Below are positions 10,020 through 18,800 of a DNA stretch of 64,000 bases, one piece after another. A program made the translations under genes and the position numbers. Positions within the stretch are counted from its first letter, which is position 1; each line of letters begins with the position of its first letter. Source of the stretch: Nitrospira sp. GTDB taxonomy: Bacteria > Nitrospirota > Nitrospiria > Nitrospirales > Nitrospiraceae. The notes beneath the pieces were generated by a model, which was not told the origin of the DNA, searched no databases, and saw only the letters and a program-made list of their open reading frames with translations. The stretch is taken from the NCBI GenBank assembly GCA_020846195.1, contig JADLEJ010000009.1, forward strand, positions 1-64,000, in the 5' to 3' direction.

Positions 10020-10351
10020 GACGCAGACGCCCCTTTCTCAAGATCGGCGGTTCCGTGGGTGCTATGAAGATGTTCTTGCAGCGCAGTCAGAATGGTCTGT
10101 TGAAGCGGATCCTGGCATACGTGTCGAAATCGATGCTCCAGTTCGGCTTCCAGCTCGGCCAGAGTCTTGCCGCCGGCCGTTCCCGCCTCTCCCTCGACAT
10201 ACACGGAGACCAACTCCAGTTTTTTGAATCGTGCGATCATCACATCATCGAGAACGGCCCCTTCAGCAACCACGGGTAATCCGGCTGAGCTCGTGACTGG
10301 CTTGGCGAGGACCATTCCCGGCAGCAGTTCGGTCAAAATCACGCGTTTCAT
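10016..10351 (-). CDS. DUF3391-like (HD-GYP N-terminal-type) small protein
   Basis: This 111-residue protein opens with LTELLPGMVLAKPV, the pattern seen in the N-terminal domain that precedes HD-GYP phosphodiesterases (DUF3391 type). Here the domain stands alone, with an acidic helical tail (about 60-100). It is the first gene of the three-gene operon with the HDOD and GGDEF genes, overlapping the HDOD start by 4 bp. I infer an accessory or sensing role in that signalling unit. Confidence 0.55.
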   Translation of the reverse strand: MKRVILTELLPGMVLAKPVTSSAGLPVVAEGAVLDDVMIARFKKLELVSVYVEGEAGTAGGKTLAELEAELEHRFRHVCQDPLQQTILTALQEHLHSTHGTADLEKGASAS

Positions 10352-10829
10352 CAGAATAGGCTCCGTGTTTCAGGCATCGTGACAACGCTCCCGTCCTCCC
10401 AGGGCAAGGGAGCAAGCGAGGAATGAGACACACCCACTCCGTGCCTCTCTTATCGGAGCTTCTGCTCCATTTCTGAAGGTTTGCAGAGCTTCTGTTCTAT
10501 TGAGGTCTTAGTGGAGACGACATGCGGATGCACTCCGCGCAGATTGCGCATGATGCGGATTGGGTGCAAAGACTGGTTTGAACAGAATTCCGCTCTTCTG
10601 TTCAAAAATGGAGAATCGGTTGAGGCCGCATCGAAAAGCGCGTGACAAGCGCAATAGTAATTCAACAGGTTGCACAGAGGGTTTTAGGATGCGGAGAGGG
10701 CATCTTGCTTGCAGGCTCGTGGCCAGTTTGGCCTCTGTGTATGGAATGATTGCCGAAGTATCCTCGATTGGTACAAATCGGCCACCGGTGCGGCCTATAA
10801 CCCTGTTGTGATCTGCTAGAGTTACTATC
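10352..10829. other. 478-bp divergent intergenic region
   Basis: This separates the signalling operon (minus strand) from the 1662-residue protein gene (plus strand). It contains a 9-bp perfect inverted repeat (10577-10585 and 10598-10606) with a 12-nt spacer and no T-tract, which could be an operator. Two near-copies of GAGCTTCTG-CT-C/TAT occur near 10456 and 10486. I see no supportable gene. Confidence 0.4.
10577..10606. repeat. Inverted repeat, possible operator
   Basis: TTTGAACAG pairs with CTGTTCAAA around a 12-nt spacer. It lies about 225 bp upstream of the 10830 start and about 225 bp upstream of the operon reading the other way. No T-run follows, so a terminator is unlikely. The function is inferred only from symmetry and position. 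Confidence 0.3.
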
Positions 10830-13800
10830 GTGCGTGCTGATAAGAAAACTCCACTCAAAGCCGACAAGAAGGTTCCGCCCCGTGGTCACAAGCGGGGTGT
10901 GATCGGGTACAGCAAGAAGTCCGCCCTTCTCGAAGACGCCATTACCCAAATGAATGCGGGGAAGTATGGGCGGTCGTCTGCCGCGCTGAAAGAATTGCTG
11001 GCGCTCGATCCTTCGAATATGGAGGCACGCCGGTTGTTTGCCACGCTCCATCTTCGGCTCGGAAGCCGTTTGCCGGCGAGGCAGGCGTTCGAGTCGCTGG
11101 CAAACGAGGCGCTTGAACGGCAAGATTACTGGCTGGCTGAATCGTTGCTCCGCGAGTATCTCGCAGCCGGTCCTCGGTGCGTTCCCTTCATTGAAAAGCT
11201 GGGGGCGGTATACCAGGAAAAGGGCGATGCCCTCGCTGCGTCAGAAGAGTTTGCCAAGGCTATCGATATTCTCGTCGAAGATCCTGACCCTGATCGTCCA
11301 GCTTTACCGGCTGAACTGTATGCCAAGATTCGCGAGCTTGCCCCGGCGAGTCCCCCCGCGTTTCGTCTCGCCTCACTCTTCGATGCGCAGACAGGGGAGT
11401 TAATCGTCCGTCCATCGCCTGCGCCAATCTCGAATCAGGATGAAGCCTCGACACTGTCTGCGGCGGTTGAATCGCTGGAACTCCTAGCGGCGAATCTCTC
11501 GATCATGCCGGCCGACCCGGTGTCTGGCGTTATGCCGTGGGATGACCTGTCTGCGAATCCGTCGGAATTGCCAGCTCGAAGTTCCTCGCCTGAGACACCG
11601 GATCACTTGGTCTCATCGTCAGCGGCACTGCTTGAACCGTCAGGCGAGTTATCTGTAGTGCCGCTTGCTCCTCCACCCGTGGAGGAATCGCTCACGGCGC
11701 AGGCCGCTTTCACTGAACAGGTTCCGGTGGAGCTGAATTTCAGTCCTTCTCTTCCGATTTCAAGTAGTGAAAGTTCATCTCTGATCGCTCTTCACGACAC
11801 AGAGCCCACCAATCGTTCGCTAATACATGAGGAGACGTTGGGTGAGGCTAGTGTAGCGCCAGCTTCAGAGCAAGGTGCGGCCTCATTGCCAATGCCGCAA
11901 GATCTTGAAAGTGTTATTGCGAACGAGGGGGCTTGCGTAGCTGAAGGGGTGCAGGTTTCTCAATCGGATGCCCCCAGTATGCTGGGAGGGGCCACATCGG
12001 ACGTTCTCTCCGCTCCATTGCCCTGGGAGCAGGTTCAGGAAGCAACGGTTGCAATTCCTCAATCAGACGAGGAATCGCTTTCCGTGACCGCCCAGGATGC
12101 GGAGGGTGCCTCTGTGCCCACGCCGGAAATCTTGCCAGTTAACGAGATAGTTTCTGAGCTGTCAGAAGAAAAGCGGGAAGAAGAGCCGTCGCTATTGACC
12201 GAGACTGGGACAACGCTGTCGTTAGTCACAACCGAAGAATGTTCGCCAGATGTGGCTTGGTCGGCCCCGGATGTGGCGGCTATTGAACCAGCGAGTTCTA
12301 ATTCGCCGTTGCCGGAACCGTCTCAGGCGGTTCCCTCCTTGGAAGAACAACTATCGGATAGGCCGGCTGAGTTCGTGCGGTTGCCTATGCCTTGGGAGCA
12401 GGTGCAGGAATCCTCGATTGGTATCGAAGGATTCACTCAAGAGTCGATCGCTCTGGTGGCAACGACGCCCGAACCCCTCCCGGCTCAACTTCAGGAAGCA
12501 GTCCTTGCTGAAGCCAGCGATCAAGGTACATCTGAGGCCATTGAGGGTATAGAAACGCCTCCCGAGTTGAGCGGCCTCGCGTCGAACGAGGCGCTGTCTG
12601 TTCCAGCAGACGAAGTGGTGTCGCTACCGGAGAGTCTCCCTGCTCCCGCGCCGAGCCCAGAGATCGGGAAGTTTTCGTGGGCCTCAATTTTCAACAGTGC
12701 GTGGACGTTCGGCTCGTCGTCTCCAGCGCCGCACGACTCTCTGGCTCATGCTTCACCGATCGACCCTCCTGTACCGACAGAATCAGTGTTGCCTCAAGAC
12801 CTCGCGAGTACTTCTGCCCTTCCAGAAGAACTGGCGGTTGGTGTCGCCTTTGATGTGGTGGAGGAACCGGCACCGGTTTTGTCCCCCATGCCTTGGGAGC
12901 ACATTCAGGAGACGCCACCAGTTTCGACTTCATCTGCGGAGGGTGTTCTGATCCGAGAGGCCGAGTCCTTAGGTGAGCGTTCTGTTGCATCAGTTGAGAT
13001 TGCTGGCGAAGCCGCCGCTCAGAATGCAACAGTGGCCACTCCTGTCTTTCAGGGAGAACAGACGACAAGTGTCATTGCGGATGAGGGGCTAGAGGCGAGG
13101 CCGGTATCTGCCGGCCTCGCAATGTCGGATGTATCCTTGATGCCTTGGGATCACATTCAGGAAACGCCGGTTGCGACTCCATCCCCGGAGATGGCGCTGC
13201 AGTCGGTCGTTGAGCCACCGGCAGAAGCTCCTGCCGAGTTGGCTGTACCTGTCGATATTCCTGTTCAAGAGGTTGTTCAGGACGTGGCGCGAGTCATGGC
13301 GGTTGACGAAGCATCGGCAGCATCCGCAACGGTTCATATTGAAGAAATCCCGCCTATCGAAGTTGATCCGGATAAGCCGGAGGAGCCGTCGTTCCGTTTT
13401 CTAGACTCCGTGAATGCTGAGGTGAATGCGCATCTTGCTGAAGCGGGAACGCAGTCCAATGACACGACGTTGTTAGGTGACACGCCGGTGGAGACGTCCC
13501 CGGTTGTCAGTCCTGTGCCGGTCGGTGGCGATTCACCAACTCGCTCCGATGATTTTCACATTGTCCAGCAAGCAGAGCCGGAGTCTATCGCCTCGGAGCC
13601 TGTCGCCCTGGAATTAATCGGGGAGGCTGAACCGGTCGTGAGCGTGGAACCGGCTTCCGTGGCCTCCGTCTCAGCGGAGCCGCCTCCTCCTATATTGCCG
13701 CATGAATTGTTACCGGTCCTCCAGACACTCGTCGACCAGTTGTCGATGGTGACCAAGCCGGCTCCTGCGATCTCTGCTGAGTCAAAATCTTCGGAAGGCG

Positions 13801-15818
13801 TTTCTCGCGACCGAGGGCTCGGTTTGGAGGCCGCATCCTTACAAGAGTCATCGACGGCGCCAATCTCCACGGAGCTTGCGGCGAATTTCTCGTCGGCGCA
13901 GACATCTCTGGTTGAAGAGAGTTCTCGCTCGCAGGGGAAGACCGGCGAAGTGGCGGCCCACACTCACCACTCTTTGATTGAGAAGCAAGAACCGTCGATT
14001 GAGCCGGCTTCCGAAGCCCCGGTCGTCATCCCGCCAATCGATGATTCTCTGGCAGTCCCCACTGGTATTGCCTCTCAGTTGGAATCGACGGTTGTTGAGA
14101 TTGCGATGCCGGTTCCGCCAGCTGCGCAGGATAAAGAGGAGTGGGTCCGAACCAGTGAGACGATTCGTTTCATTGATCGGAAAATGACCGAGCCCGTGCA
14201 TCTGCCGCCGCCGCCTCCAGAGGTTCAAGAAGAATGGCCAGCAGGTTCGCCCGCGCTCTCGCCCGCGGCGTCAGCCGTCGATGTGCTCTTTCAATCATCG
14301 GGAACGCAGGCACGGACTCAGACAATTGAGCGAACGGCTGTTCCCAAGCCGCGTCTACGGTTGAGTGCAAGGCTGTCCCGCGCCCGTATGAGCCTGTCGT
14401 TGTTCATCGGTTCCTGCTTCTCGACAACGCACACACTGGTGACATCGATTGTGGGGCTGGCGGTGTTGTCCGTGGCCATCGTGGCGATGGCCATTGGAGC
14501 AGTGGGTTTGACCTGGTTGGCGATGGAAGAAAAGCCGAGTCCGGCGTTTCAAAGCCTGACGACGCCACCGCAACGCGCCCTGACGGATTCCAGCAAAAAC
14601 GGATACTTGCTGCTGCTCGGATTCGAGGCGGCGGCGACGGCGGATCCGGTTCAGGCGGGGTATGAACGAAAGTCGGACGCCAAGGATGGAGAGATGGCCG
14701 CGGTTTGCCAAGGCGGAGACGAAGGCATGACCAGAGCCAATCGGACGAACGCGTCGGCGAGTGTGGCGCAGGGCTGGTACCGGTCGGCGGATCCGGCGGG
14801 GCAGTTCACGGCACAAGCGAACAGCCTGAAAGGCTGGACGAACCAAGCGACAGCGCCTCTCGGCCGTTACCGGCAATGGCTCAAGATGCCGTTTGAGGAT
14901 TGGGGACATGGTCAGGCGGTCACCCCACCCTGCGCGGCGATCCTCTTTGCGCATCGATTGCACGTGGCGGAAGGGTTTAGCCCAGGCGGCAGCACGGAGG
15001 CCGGAGTCGAGCGGCTGGAGGGCGACATGGAAGCCTGGCGGACTACATTAGGCCAGGCGAAGACGCTCCCGGTCAAAATGCTGGCGCTGCAAGCGCTCAA
15101 CGACGATATCGCGGTCGCCTCAGGATTACTGGTCAATCCGGACTTCGATGGGAAGGCCCTCCCTCGGATCAGTAAGATGCTTCGTCCGCTCGATCCGGTC
15201 GAGTCGTCGATGCGGTGGCCGATGCAGAGTCAGCTGGCCTTGGCGGCGAAGTCGTACGAGTCGCAACTCGATGCTGATCGGGGCGACGAGGTGCCGCTCC
15301 ATGTCCGCGTGGCCGGCATGCTTCCGCTGCCGAAACAGCGGCGATTCAACGACTACGCCGAGTACTACGAATCGTCCTATAAGGCGGCCGGAGAAGGCCG
15401 GTATAGCGCCATGCCGAAGCGCTCCACGTACATCAAATATCCGGCGGCCGGCGTCATGGACTATGTGACGAATCCGGTTGAGAACATCATCGGGATTGCT
15501 CCGCTTCCGGCCTGGGACCATTACAACGGCTTGGTGATCGATCTCGATGCGCGTCTTCGCCTGGCGAGTCTGCAAGCCTGGTTGCGACGCGGCCCGCAGG
15601 ATGCCGATCTGCTGGCGCGGATCGCCAAAGCCGGTCAACGCTTTTACGATCCCTATACGGGCCTTCCGATGCTGGTCAATCTCAAGAGAGGAGTCATGTA
15701 CAGCGTAGGGCACGATGGCAAGGATCAAGATGCGGATCCTGAACAGGACGTCGTCGTGTCTATTCCCGCCAATCAACCCGCAGCCGTCATTGCCAAACCT
15801 GCTTCGAAGTCGAAGTAA
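10830..15818 (+). CDS. Giant TPR / low-complexity / membrane protein with repeated M/L-P-W motif
   Basis: A single 1662-codon frame starts at GTG 10830. Residues 1-30 are lysine-rich. Residues 35-170 contain TPR-like helices (ALLEDAITQMNAGKYGRSSAALKELLALDPSN and following). Residues 190-1170 are an acidic, Pro/Ser/Glu/Val-rich, presumably disordered stretch with five copies of a short M/L-P-W peptide. A single transmembrane helix lies near residues 1205-1235. The remaining roughly 430 residues form a compositionally normal domain with several tryptophans and aromatic clusters, predicted outside the cytoplasm. I do not recognise that domain. The architecture suggests a cell-envelope scaffold with a cytoplasmic TPR head. 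It is monocistronic. Confidence 0.75.
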   Translation: MRADKKTPLKADKKVPPRGHKRGVIGYSKKSALLEDAITQMNAGKYGRSSAALKELLALDPSNMEARRLFATLHLRLGSRLPARQAFESLANEALERQDYWLAESLLREYLAAGPRCVPFIEKLGAVYQEKGDALAASEEFAKAIDILVEDPDPDRPALPAELYAKIRELAPASPPAFRLASLFDAQTGELIVRPSPAPISNQDEASTLSAAVESLELLAANLSIMPADPVSGVMPWDDLSANPSELPARSSSPETPDHLVSSSAALLEPSGELSVVPLAPPPVEESLTAQAAFTEQVPVELNFSPSLPISSSESSSLIALHDTEPTNRSLIHEETLGEASVAPASEQGAASLPMPQDLESVIANEGACVAEGVQVSQSDAPSMLGGATSDVLSAPLPWEQVQEATVAIPQSDEESLSVTAQDAEGASVPTPEILPVNEIVSELSEEKREEEPSLLTETGTTLSLVTTEECSPDVAWSAPDVAAIEPASSNSPLPEPSQAVPSLEEQLSDRPAEFVRLPMPWEQVQESSIGIEGFTQESIALVATTPEPLPAQLQEAVLAEASDQGTSEAIEGIETPPELSGLASNEALSVPADEVVSLPESLPAPAPSPEIGKFSWASIFNSAWTFGSSSPAPHDSLAHASPIDPPVPTESVLPQDLASTSALPEELAVGVAFDVVEEPAPVLSPMPWEHIQETPPVSTSSAEGVLIREAESLGERSVASVEIAGEAAAQNATVATPVFQGEQTTSVIADEGLEARPVSAGLAMSDVSLMPWDHIQETPVATPSPEMALQSVVEPPAEAPAELAVPVDIPVQEVVQDVARVMAVDEASAASATVHIEEIPPIEVDPDKPEEPSFRFLDSVNAEVNAHLAEAGTQSNDTTLLGDTPVETSPVVSPVPVGGDSPTRSDDFHIVQQAEPESIASEPVALELIGEAEPVVSVEPASVASVSAEPPPPILPHELLPVLQTLVDQLSMVTKPAPAISAESKSSEGVSRDRGLGLEAASLQESSTAPISTELAANFSSAQTSLVEESSRSQGKTGEVAAHTHHSLIEKQEPSIEPASEAPVVIPPIDDSLAVPTGIASQLESTVVEIAMPVPPAAQDKEEWVRTSETIRFIDRKMTEPVHLPPPPPEVQEEWPAGSPALSPAASAVDVLFQSSGTQARTQTIERTAVPKPRLRLSARLSRARMSLSLFIGSCFSTTHTLVTSIVGLAVLSVAIVAMAIGAVGLTWLAMEEKPSPAFQSLTTPPQRALTDSSKNGYLLLLGFEAAATADPVQAGYERKSDAKDGEMAAVCQGGDEGMTRANRTNASASVAQGWYRSADPAGQFTAQANSLKGWTNQATAPLGRYRQWLKMPFEDWGHGQAVTPPCAAILFAHRLHVAEGFSPGGSTEAGVERLEGDMEAWRTTLGQAKTLPVKMLALQALNDDIAVASGLLVNPDFDGKALPRISKMLRPLDPVESSMRWPMQSQLALAAKSYESQLDADRGDEVPLHVRVAGMLPLPKQRRFNDYAEYYESSYKAAGEGRYSAMPKRSTYIKYPAAGVMDYVTNPVENIIGIAPLPAWDHYNGLVIDLDARLRLASLQAWLRRGPQDADLLARIAKAGQRFYDPYTGLPMLVNLKRGVMYSVGHDGKDQDADPEQDVVVSIPANQPAAVIAKPASKSK
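11532..13163 (+). repeat. Five in-frame copies of an M/L-P-W-(E/D)-x-(V/I/L)-Q-E peptide
   Basis: Copies are encoded at 11532 (MPWDDLS, divergent), 12018 (LPWEQVQE), 12387 (MPWEQVQE), 12888 (MPWEHIQE) and 13140 (MPWDHIQE). They are spaced about 250-500 bp apart within otherwise low-complexity sequence. The last four are followed by a short Thr/Ser/Pro/Val stretch. Being the only aromatic, conserved islands in a disordered region, they look like linear binding motifs. Confidence 0.8.
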
Positions 15819-16047
15819 CCTCGCCGGATTCGCCTGTCATCACACAGTCAGGGCTCGGTCGATTGCTAGGGTCACATCGCCAATCGGTGTCAACGCCCGG
15901 CTTCTCAACACGTTCAGAGATACATGAATAATTCTCTTGGGCGAGGAGTTGAAGGAAGTCCGTGTCTTGACCTAGAGCGCAGATCTCATGACAATCAGTT
16001 GCAGGGGGTAGGATCGTGTATTGCCGGTTCGAAGTGAGGGGCCGCCT

Positions 16048-16659
16048 ATGGCACTCTCTCATAGAGTGACGCCAGCCGGCAGCGGCCAATGTTACCTGGG
16101 CGGGAGGATCGCGACTCTGGAGGAGACAAGGGCGCTTGATCGATTTTTGGCCGAGATCGAACGCCGCGCGTTCCGGATGGCGCAGATTGCCACGGGACAC
16201 GATGACGAGGCGCTCGATCTTGTGCAGGAGGCCATGCTCAAGCTGGTCGAACTGTACGGCACGCGCGACGAAGCGGAATGGGGGCCGTTGTTCCATCGGA
16301 TTTTGCAGTCGAAGATTCGCGATTGGTATCGGCGGGCGAAAGTCCGCAACCGTTGGCGTCTCTGGCTAAGGCCGGCCGATGACGGCGACGAATCTGACGA
16401 TCCATTGGCCGCAATCGCTGATACGGCGACTCCGGCGGCAGACCATCAACTAAAGACGAAGGAGGCCGCGGCGGCGCTTGATGCGGCGTTGCGCGCGCTG
16501 CCGCTTCGACAGCAACAAGCCTTTTTGCTGCGGGCCTGGGAAGAACTGGATGTGGCGCAGACAGCGGCGGCCATGGGCTGTTCCGAGGGGAGCGTGAAGA
16601 CGCATTATTTCCGGGCGGTTCACACGCTTCGAACGGTGTTGGGGAATCATTGGCCATGA
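16048..16659 (+). CDS. ECF-type RNA polymerase sigma factor
   Basis: ATG 16048, with GAGGG seven bases upstream, gives 203 residues. Region 2 spans about residues 30-105 ([18 protein letters not shown], then [14 protein letters not shown] for promoter melting). An acidic linker follows, then region 4 (about 145-200) with [18 protein letters not shown] and the HTH around [22 protein letters not shown] sigma factors direct transcription of envelope or stress regulons. It overlaps the next gene by 4 bp, so its control partner is probably encoded there. Confidence 0.9.
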   Translation: MALSHRVTPAGSGQCYLGGRIATLEETRALDRFLAEIERRAFRMAQIATGHDDEALDLVQEAMLKLVELYGTRDEAEWGPLFHRILQSKIRDWYRRAKVRNRWRLWLRPADDGDESDDPLAAIADTATPAADHQLKTKEAAAALDAALRALPLRQQQAFLLRAWEELDVAQTAAAMGCSEGSVKTHYFRAVHTLRTVLGNHWP

Positions 16660-17009
16660 ATCAGGATTTGCCTCGCGACGATCGGGAATTTGTCCGGCAG
16701 GTCAAAGGGGTATTGGACCGTGCCGTCGGCGAAGTGGACCCTGCGGCCGCTCTTCGGCTGCAGCGGGGACGGCTTGCTGCGCTGGACGCGCGGGCGCGCC
16801 GGTTTTCTTGGCGTCCCTGGGCCTCCGGCCTGGCGGTCGCCTCGCTTGCGGCGCTGGCCCTGCTGCTTTGGATGCAACCGGCGCCGCCTCTTCAGCATGC
16901 GGCGGTGCCGTTGGACGATTTCGAGCTCGTCACGTCTGTCGAGAATGTCGAGCTAGCCGAAGATCTCGAATTTTTCCATTGGCTGGCCGATGATGACCAG
17001 GCAGGGTAG
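16656..17009 (+). CDS. DUF3619-like membrane protein, putative anti-sigma partner
   Basis: ATG 16656 overlaps the sigma factor stop (ATGA) and gives 117 residues. It has a charged cytoplasmic N-terminus of about 48 residues, one transmembrane helix (about 51-70, [17 protein letters not shown]), and an acidic outer tail ending in [12 protein letters not shown]. This matches small DUF3619-type proteins found next to ECF sigma factors. An anti-sigma role is inferred from topology and coupling; no zinc-binding anti-sigma (ZAS) motif is seen. Confidence 0.6.
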   Translation: MNQDLPRDDREFVRQVKGVLDRAVGEVDPAAALRLQRGRLAALDARARRFSWRPWASGLAVASLAALALLLWMQPAPPLQHAAVPLDDFELVTSVENVELAEDLEFFHWLADDDQAG

Positions 17010-17328
17010 CAGCTATGCATGGACAGGATTGGTAGGCGCCGCGCTGCTATGGGCGGCGGTATCGACGGCTGCCGCGCCGCCTGAGTCCACAGAGACTCCG
17101 GATGCCGACTTTCTGGAATTTTTAGGAAACTGGCACATGGGCGATGGCCGATGGGTCGATCCGTTTCATGCCGTTGAATTGTCGAGTGCCGAGACCGTGG
17201 CTCCTCAGAAGCGCCAGCAGGCCGGACCGGCGCAGGAACCGCCGCGAACGAATCGACCGGAAAACCGTGACGGGCCTGATCGGCAAAGCGTTCGTCCAAT
17301 CGATCCCACGCGAGAGATGAAGCGATGA
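16990..17328 (+). CDS. Small exported protein of the sigma operon
   Basis: Two adjacent ATG codons (16990 and 16993) are possible starts, giving 111-112 residues and a 20-bp overlap with the previous gene. A signal peptide (about residues 8-29, ending STAAA) is followed by EFLGNWHMGDGRWVDPF and a disordered, Pro/Gln/Arg-rich tail. I recognise no named family. The position between the putative anti-sigma and DUF3106 genes, with overlaps on both sides, suggests a periplasmic component of the same system. Confidence 0.6.
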   Translation: MMTRQGSSYAWTGLVGAALLWAAVSTAAAPPESTETPDADFLEFLGNWHMGDGRWVDPFHAVELSSAETVAPQKRQQAGPAQEPPRTNRPENRDGPDRQSVRPIDPTREMKR

Positions 17329-17855
17329 TGGGACTGGTCCTCAATATTATTCTGCTGTGTGGCTGGAGCCTCGCGGCCTGGGCTCAGGCTGAGCCTCAAC
17401 AGGTGCCGTGGAGCCAGCTGAGCCAGCAGGAGCAACAGCTGTTGCAGAAATTTAATCAGGACTGGGGTCAGCTGCCGGCGGATCGGCAGGAACGCTTGCG
17501 CAACGGCGCGCGACAGTGGTCGGACATGAGTGCCGATGAACGGACCGAGGCGCGGCAGCGGTTCCAGGAGTGGCGGCAGATGTCCCCTGACGATCAGCAG
17601 CGTTTGCGCGACCGGTTCCAGCGATTTCGCGAGTTGCCGCCGGAAAAGCGCGAGGCCATTCGCAACGCGCGACAGTGGTTTCGGTCGCTCCCACCGGAGG
17701 AGCGGCATGAAATGCGCCAGCGCTGGAAAAACATGACGCCCGATGAACGGCGCGCCTTTCGCAGACAGTTCCGAAAGAATCTCGACGGCGATGGGGCTGC
17801 TTCACCGGGAAATCAGTTCCCGCGCCGCGACCGGCCGCTCCGTCCCAACCGGTAG
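17325..17855 (+). CDS. DUF3106 domain exported protein
   Basis: This 176-residue protein has a signal peptide (about 1-22, cleavage near AWAQA). It then has a DUF3106 region made of short repeats on the pattern W-x-x-(L/M)-x-x-(E/D)-(E/Q)-R-x-x-(L/A)-(R)-x-x, such as WSDMSADERTEARQRFQEW and WRQMSPDDQQRLRDRFQRF. The repeats are helical and rich in Arg, Gln and Glu, resembling periplasmic CpxP/Spy-like or heavy-metal-sensing helices. It ends the ECF operon with a 4-bp overlap and may act as the periplasmic sensor or chaperone of the regulon. Confidence 0.8.
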   Translation: MMGLVLNIILLCGWSLAAWAQAEPQQVPWSQLSQQEQQLLQKFNQDWGQLPADRQERLRNGARQWSDMSADERTEARQRFQEWRQMSPDDQQRLRDRFQRFRELPPEKREAIRNARQWFRSLPPEERHEMRQRWKNMTPDERRAFRRQFRKNLDGDGAASPGNQFPRRDRPLRPNR

Positions 17856-17873
17856 AGGGCTCGCGGGGTTTGC

Positions 17874-17902
17874 TTGACAGCGCGGGCGGTATTCCACAGA
17901 AT
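17874..17902 (+). promoter_or_regulatory. Sigma-70-like promoter for the AIM24 gene
   Basis: TTGACA (17874-17879) is separated by 17 bp from CAGAAT (17897-17902). It lies 53 bp upstream of the ATG at 17956 and just after the end of the sigma operon. Confidence 0.55.
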
Positions 17903-17955
17903 CACGCCGCACAGTTCCTTGGCCTGGCAAAGCGATTATCTCAGGAGATCGATCG

Positions 17956-18639
17956 ATGAAAAGCGAAATTCTGTATCCGGGGGCCTTTCCGATGGTGCGC
18001 ATTGAGTTGGCGGCCGGGGAACACCTCAAAGCCGAATCGGGCGCGATGGTTGCCTCTTCGCCGACGATAGACGTTGAAAGCAAGATGGAGGGCGGTTTTC
18101 TTGGCGCGCTCTCGCGGAAGCTGTTGACGGGAGAAAAATTCTTCTTCCAGACGTTGCGGGCGAGTCGTGGGCCCGGCGAGGTGTTGCTGGCGCCGACGGT
18201 GCCGGGAGAAATCGTCCTGCTTGATCTCGACGGCGTGAACGAATACATGGTGCAGAAGGACGGGTTTCTAGCGGGCGCCGAGGGCATTAACATCGAAAGC
18301 AAGATGCAGAGTCTGAGCCGCGGGCTCCTGGGGGGCGAAGGATTTTTCATTCTGAAGATTGGCGGCAAGGGAATGCTGGCGCTGAACAGTTTCGGCGCGA
18401 TCCATAAGATCGAACTCAGGCCGGACCAGGAATACATCGTCGATAACAGCCATCTCGTGGCCTGGTCGGCGACGACATCGTACAACATCGAGAAAGCCGC
18501 CTCCGGTTGGGTGGCCAGCTTTACGTCCGGTGAAGGACTAGTCTGCCGATTCCGCGGGCCGGGGATCGTCTATATCCAAAGCCGCAATCCGGGCGGGTTT
18601 GGGTCGTGGATACGACAATTCATTCCGGTGTCTGAATAG
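17956..18639 (+). CDS. AIM24 / TIGR00266 family protein
   Basis: This 227-residue protein has the AIM24 beta-rich fold: GEHLKAESGAMVASSPTIDVESKMEGG near the start, a mid-protein repeat (IESKMQSLSRGLLGGEGFF), and the C-terminal IYIQSRNPGGF-like sequence. Bacterial members form trimeric double beta-helix assemblies, and their biochemical role is unknown. There is no signal peptide. It has its own promoter, and its stop codon directly abuts an intergenic repeat element. Confidence 0.9.
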   Translation: MKSEILYPGAFPMVRIELAAGEHLKAESGAMVASSPTIDVESKMEGGFLGALSRKLLTGEKFFFQTLRASRGPGEVLLAPTVPGEIVLLDLDGVNEYMVQKDGFLAGAEGINIESKMQSLSRGLLGGEGFFILKIGGKGMLALNSFGAIHKIELRPDQEYIVDNSHLVAWSATTSYNIEKAASGWVASFTSGEGLVCRFRGPGIVYIQSRNPGGFGSWIRQFIPVSE

Positions 18640-18762
18640 CGGATGCTGAAAACGCCAGCGAACTGCGTTCTCGGTTCGATTCAATCCTCAACGTACCCCA
18701 GAGGGTACGCCTGCGGTTGTCTCTCACCTGCGGCCTTGTTGGCTGTCGTTTTGAGCATCCGC
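18640..18762 (+). repeat. About 123-bp palindromic intergenic element (copy 1)
   Basis: The ends are near-perfect inverted repeats: CGGATGCTGAAAA at the left and TTTTGAGCATCCG at the right, with one mismatch. Inside is the palindrome GTACCCCAGAGGGTAC and a CTGCGGCCTTGTTGG block. A second copy sits at 54334-54457 in the same orientation. Both begin directly at the TAG stop of the upstream gene. It carries no gene and looks like a non-autonomous REP/MITE-like element, possibly acting as a terminator. Confidence 0.8.
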
Positions 18763-18800
18763 GCAAGAGCCCTGCCATTGACGAGTCAATCGATCCTACG

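Noticed and set aside
10577..10606. Intrinsic terminator at the 9-bp inverted repeat
   Set aside because: No T-tract on either strand, and it lies between divergent genes where no transcript should end.
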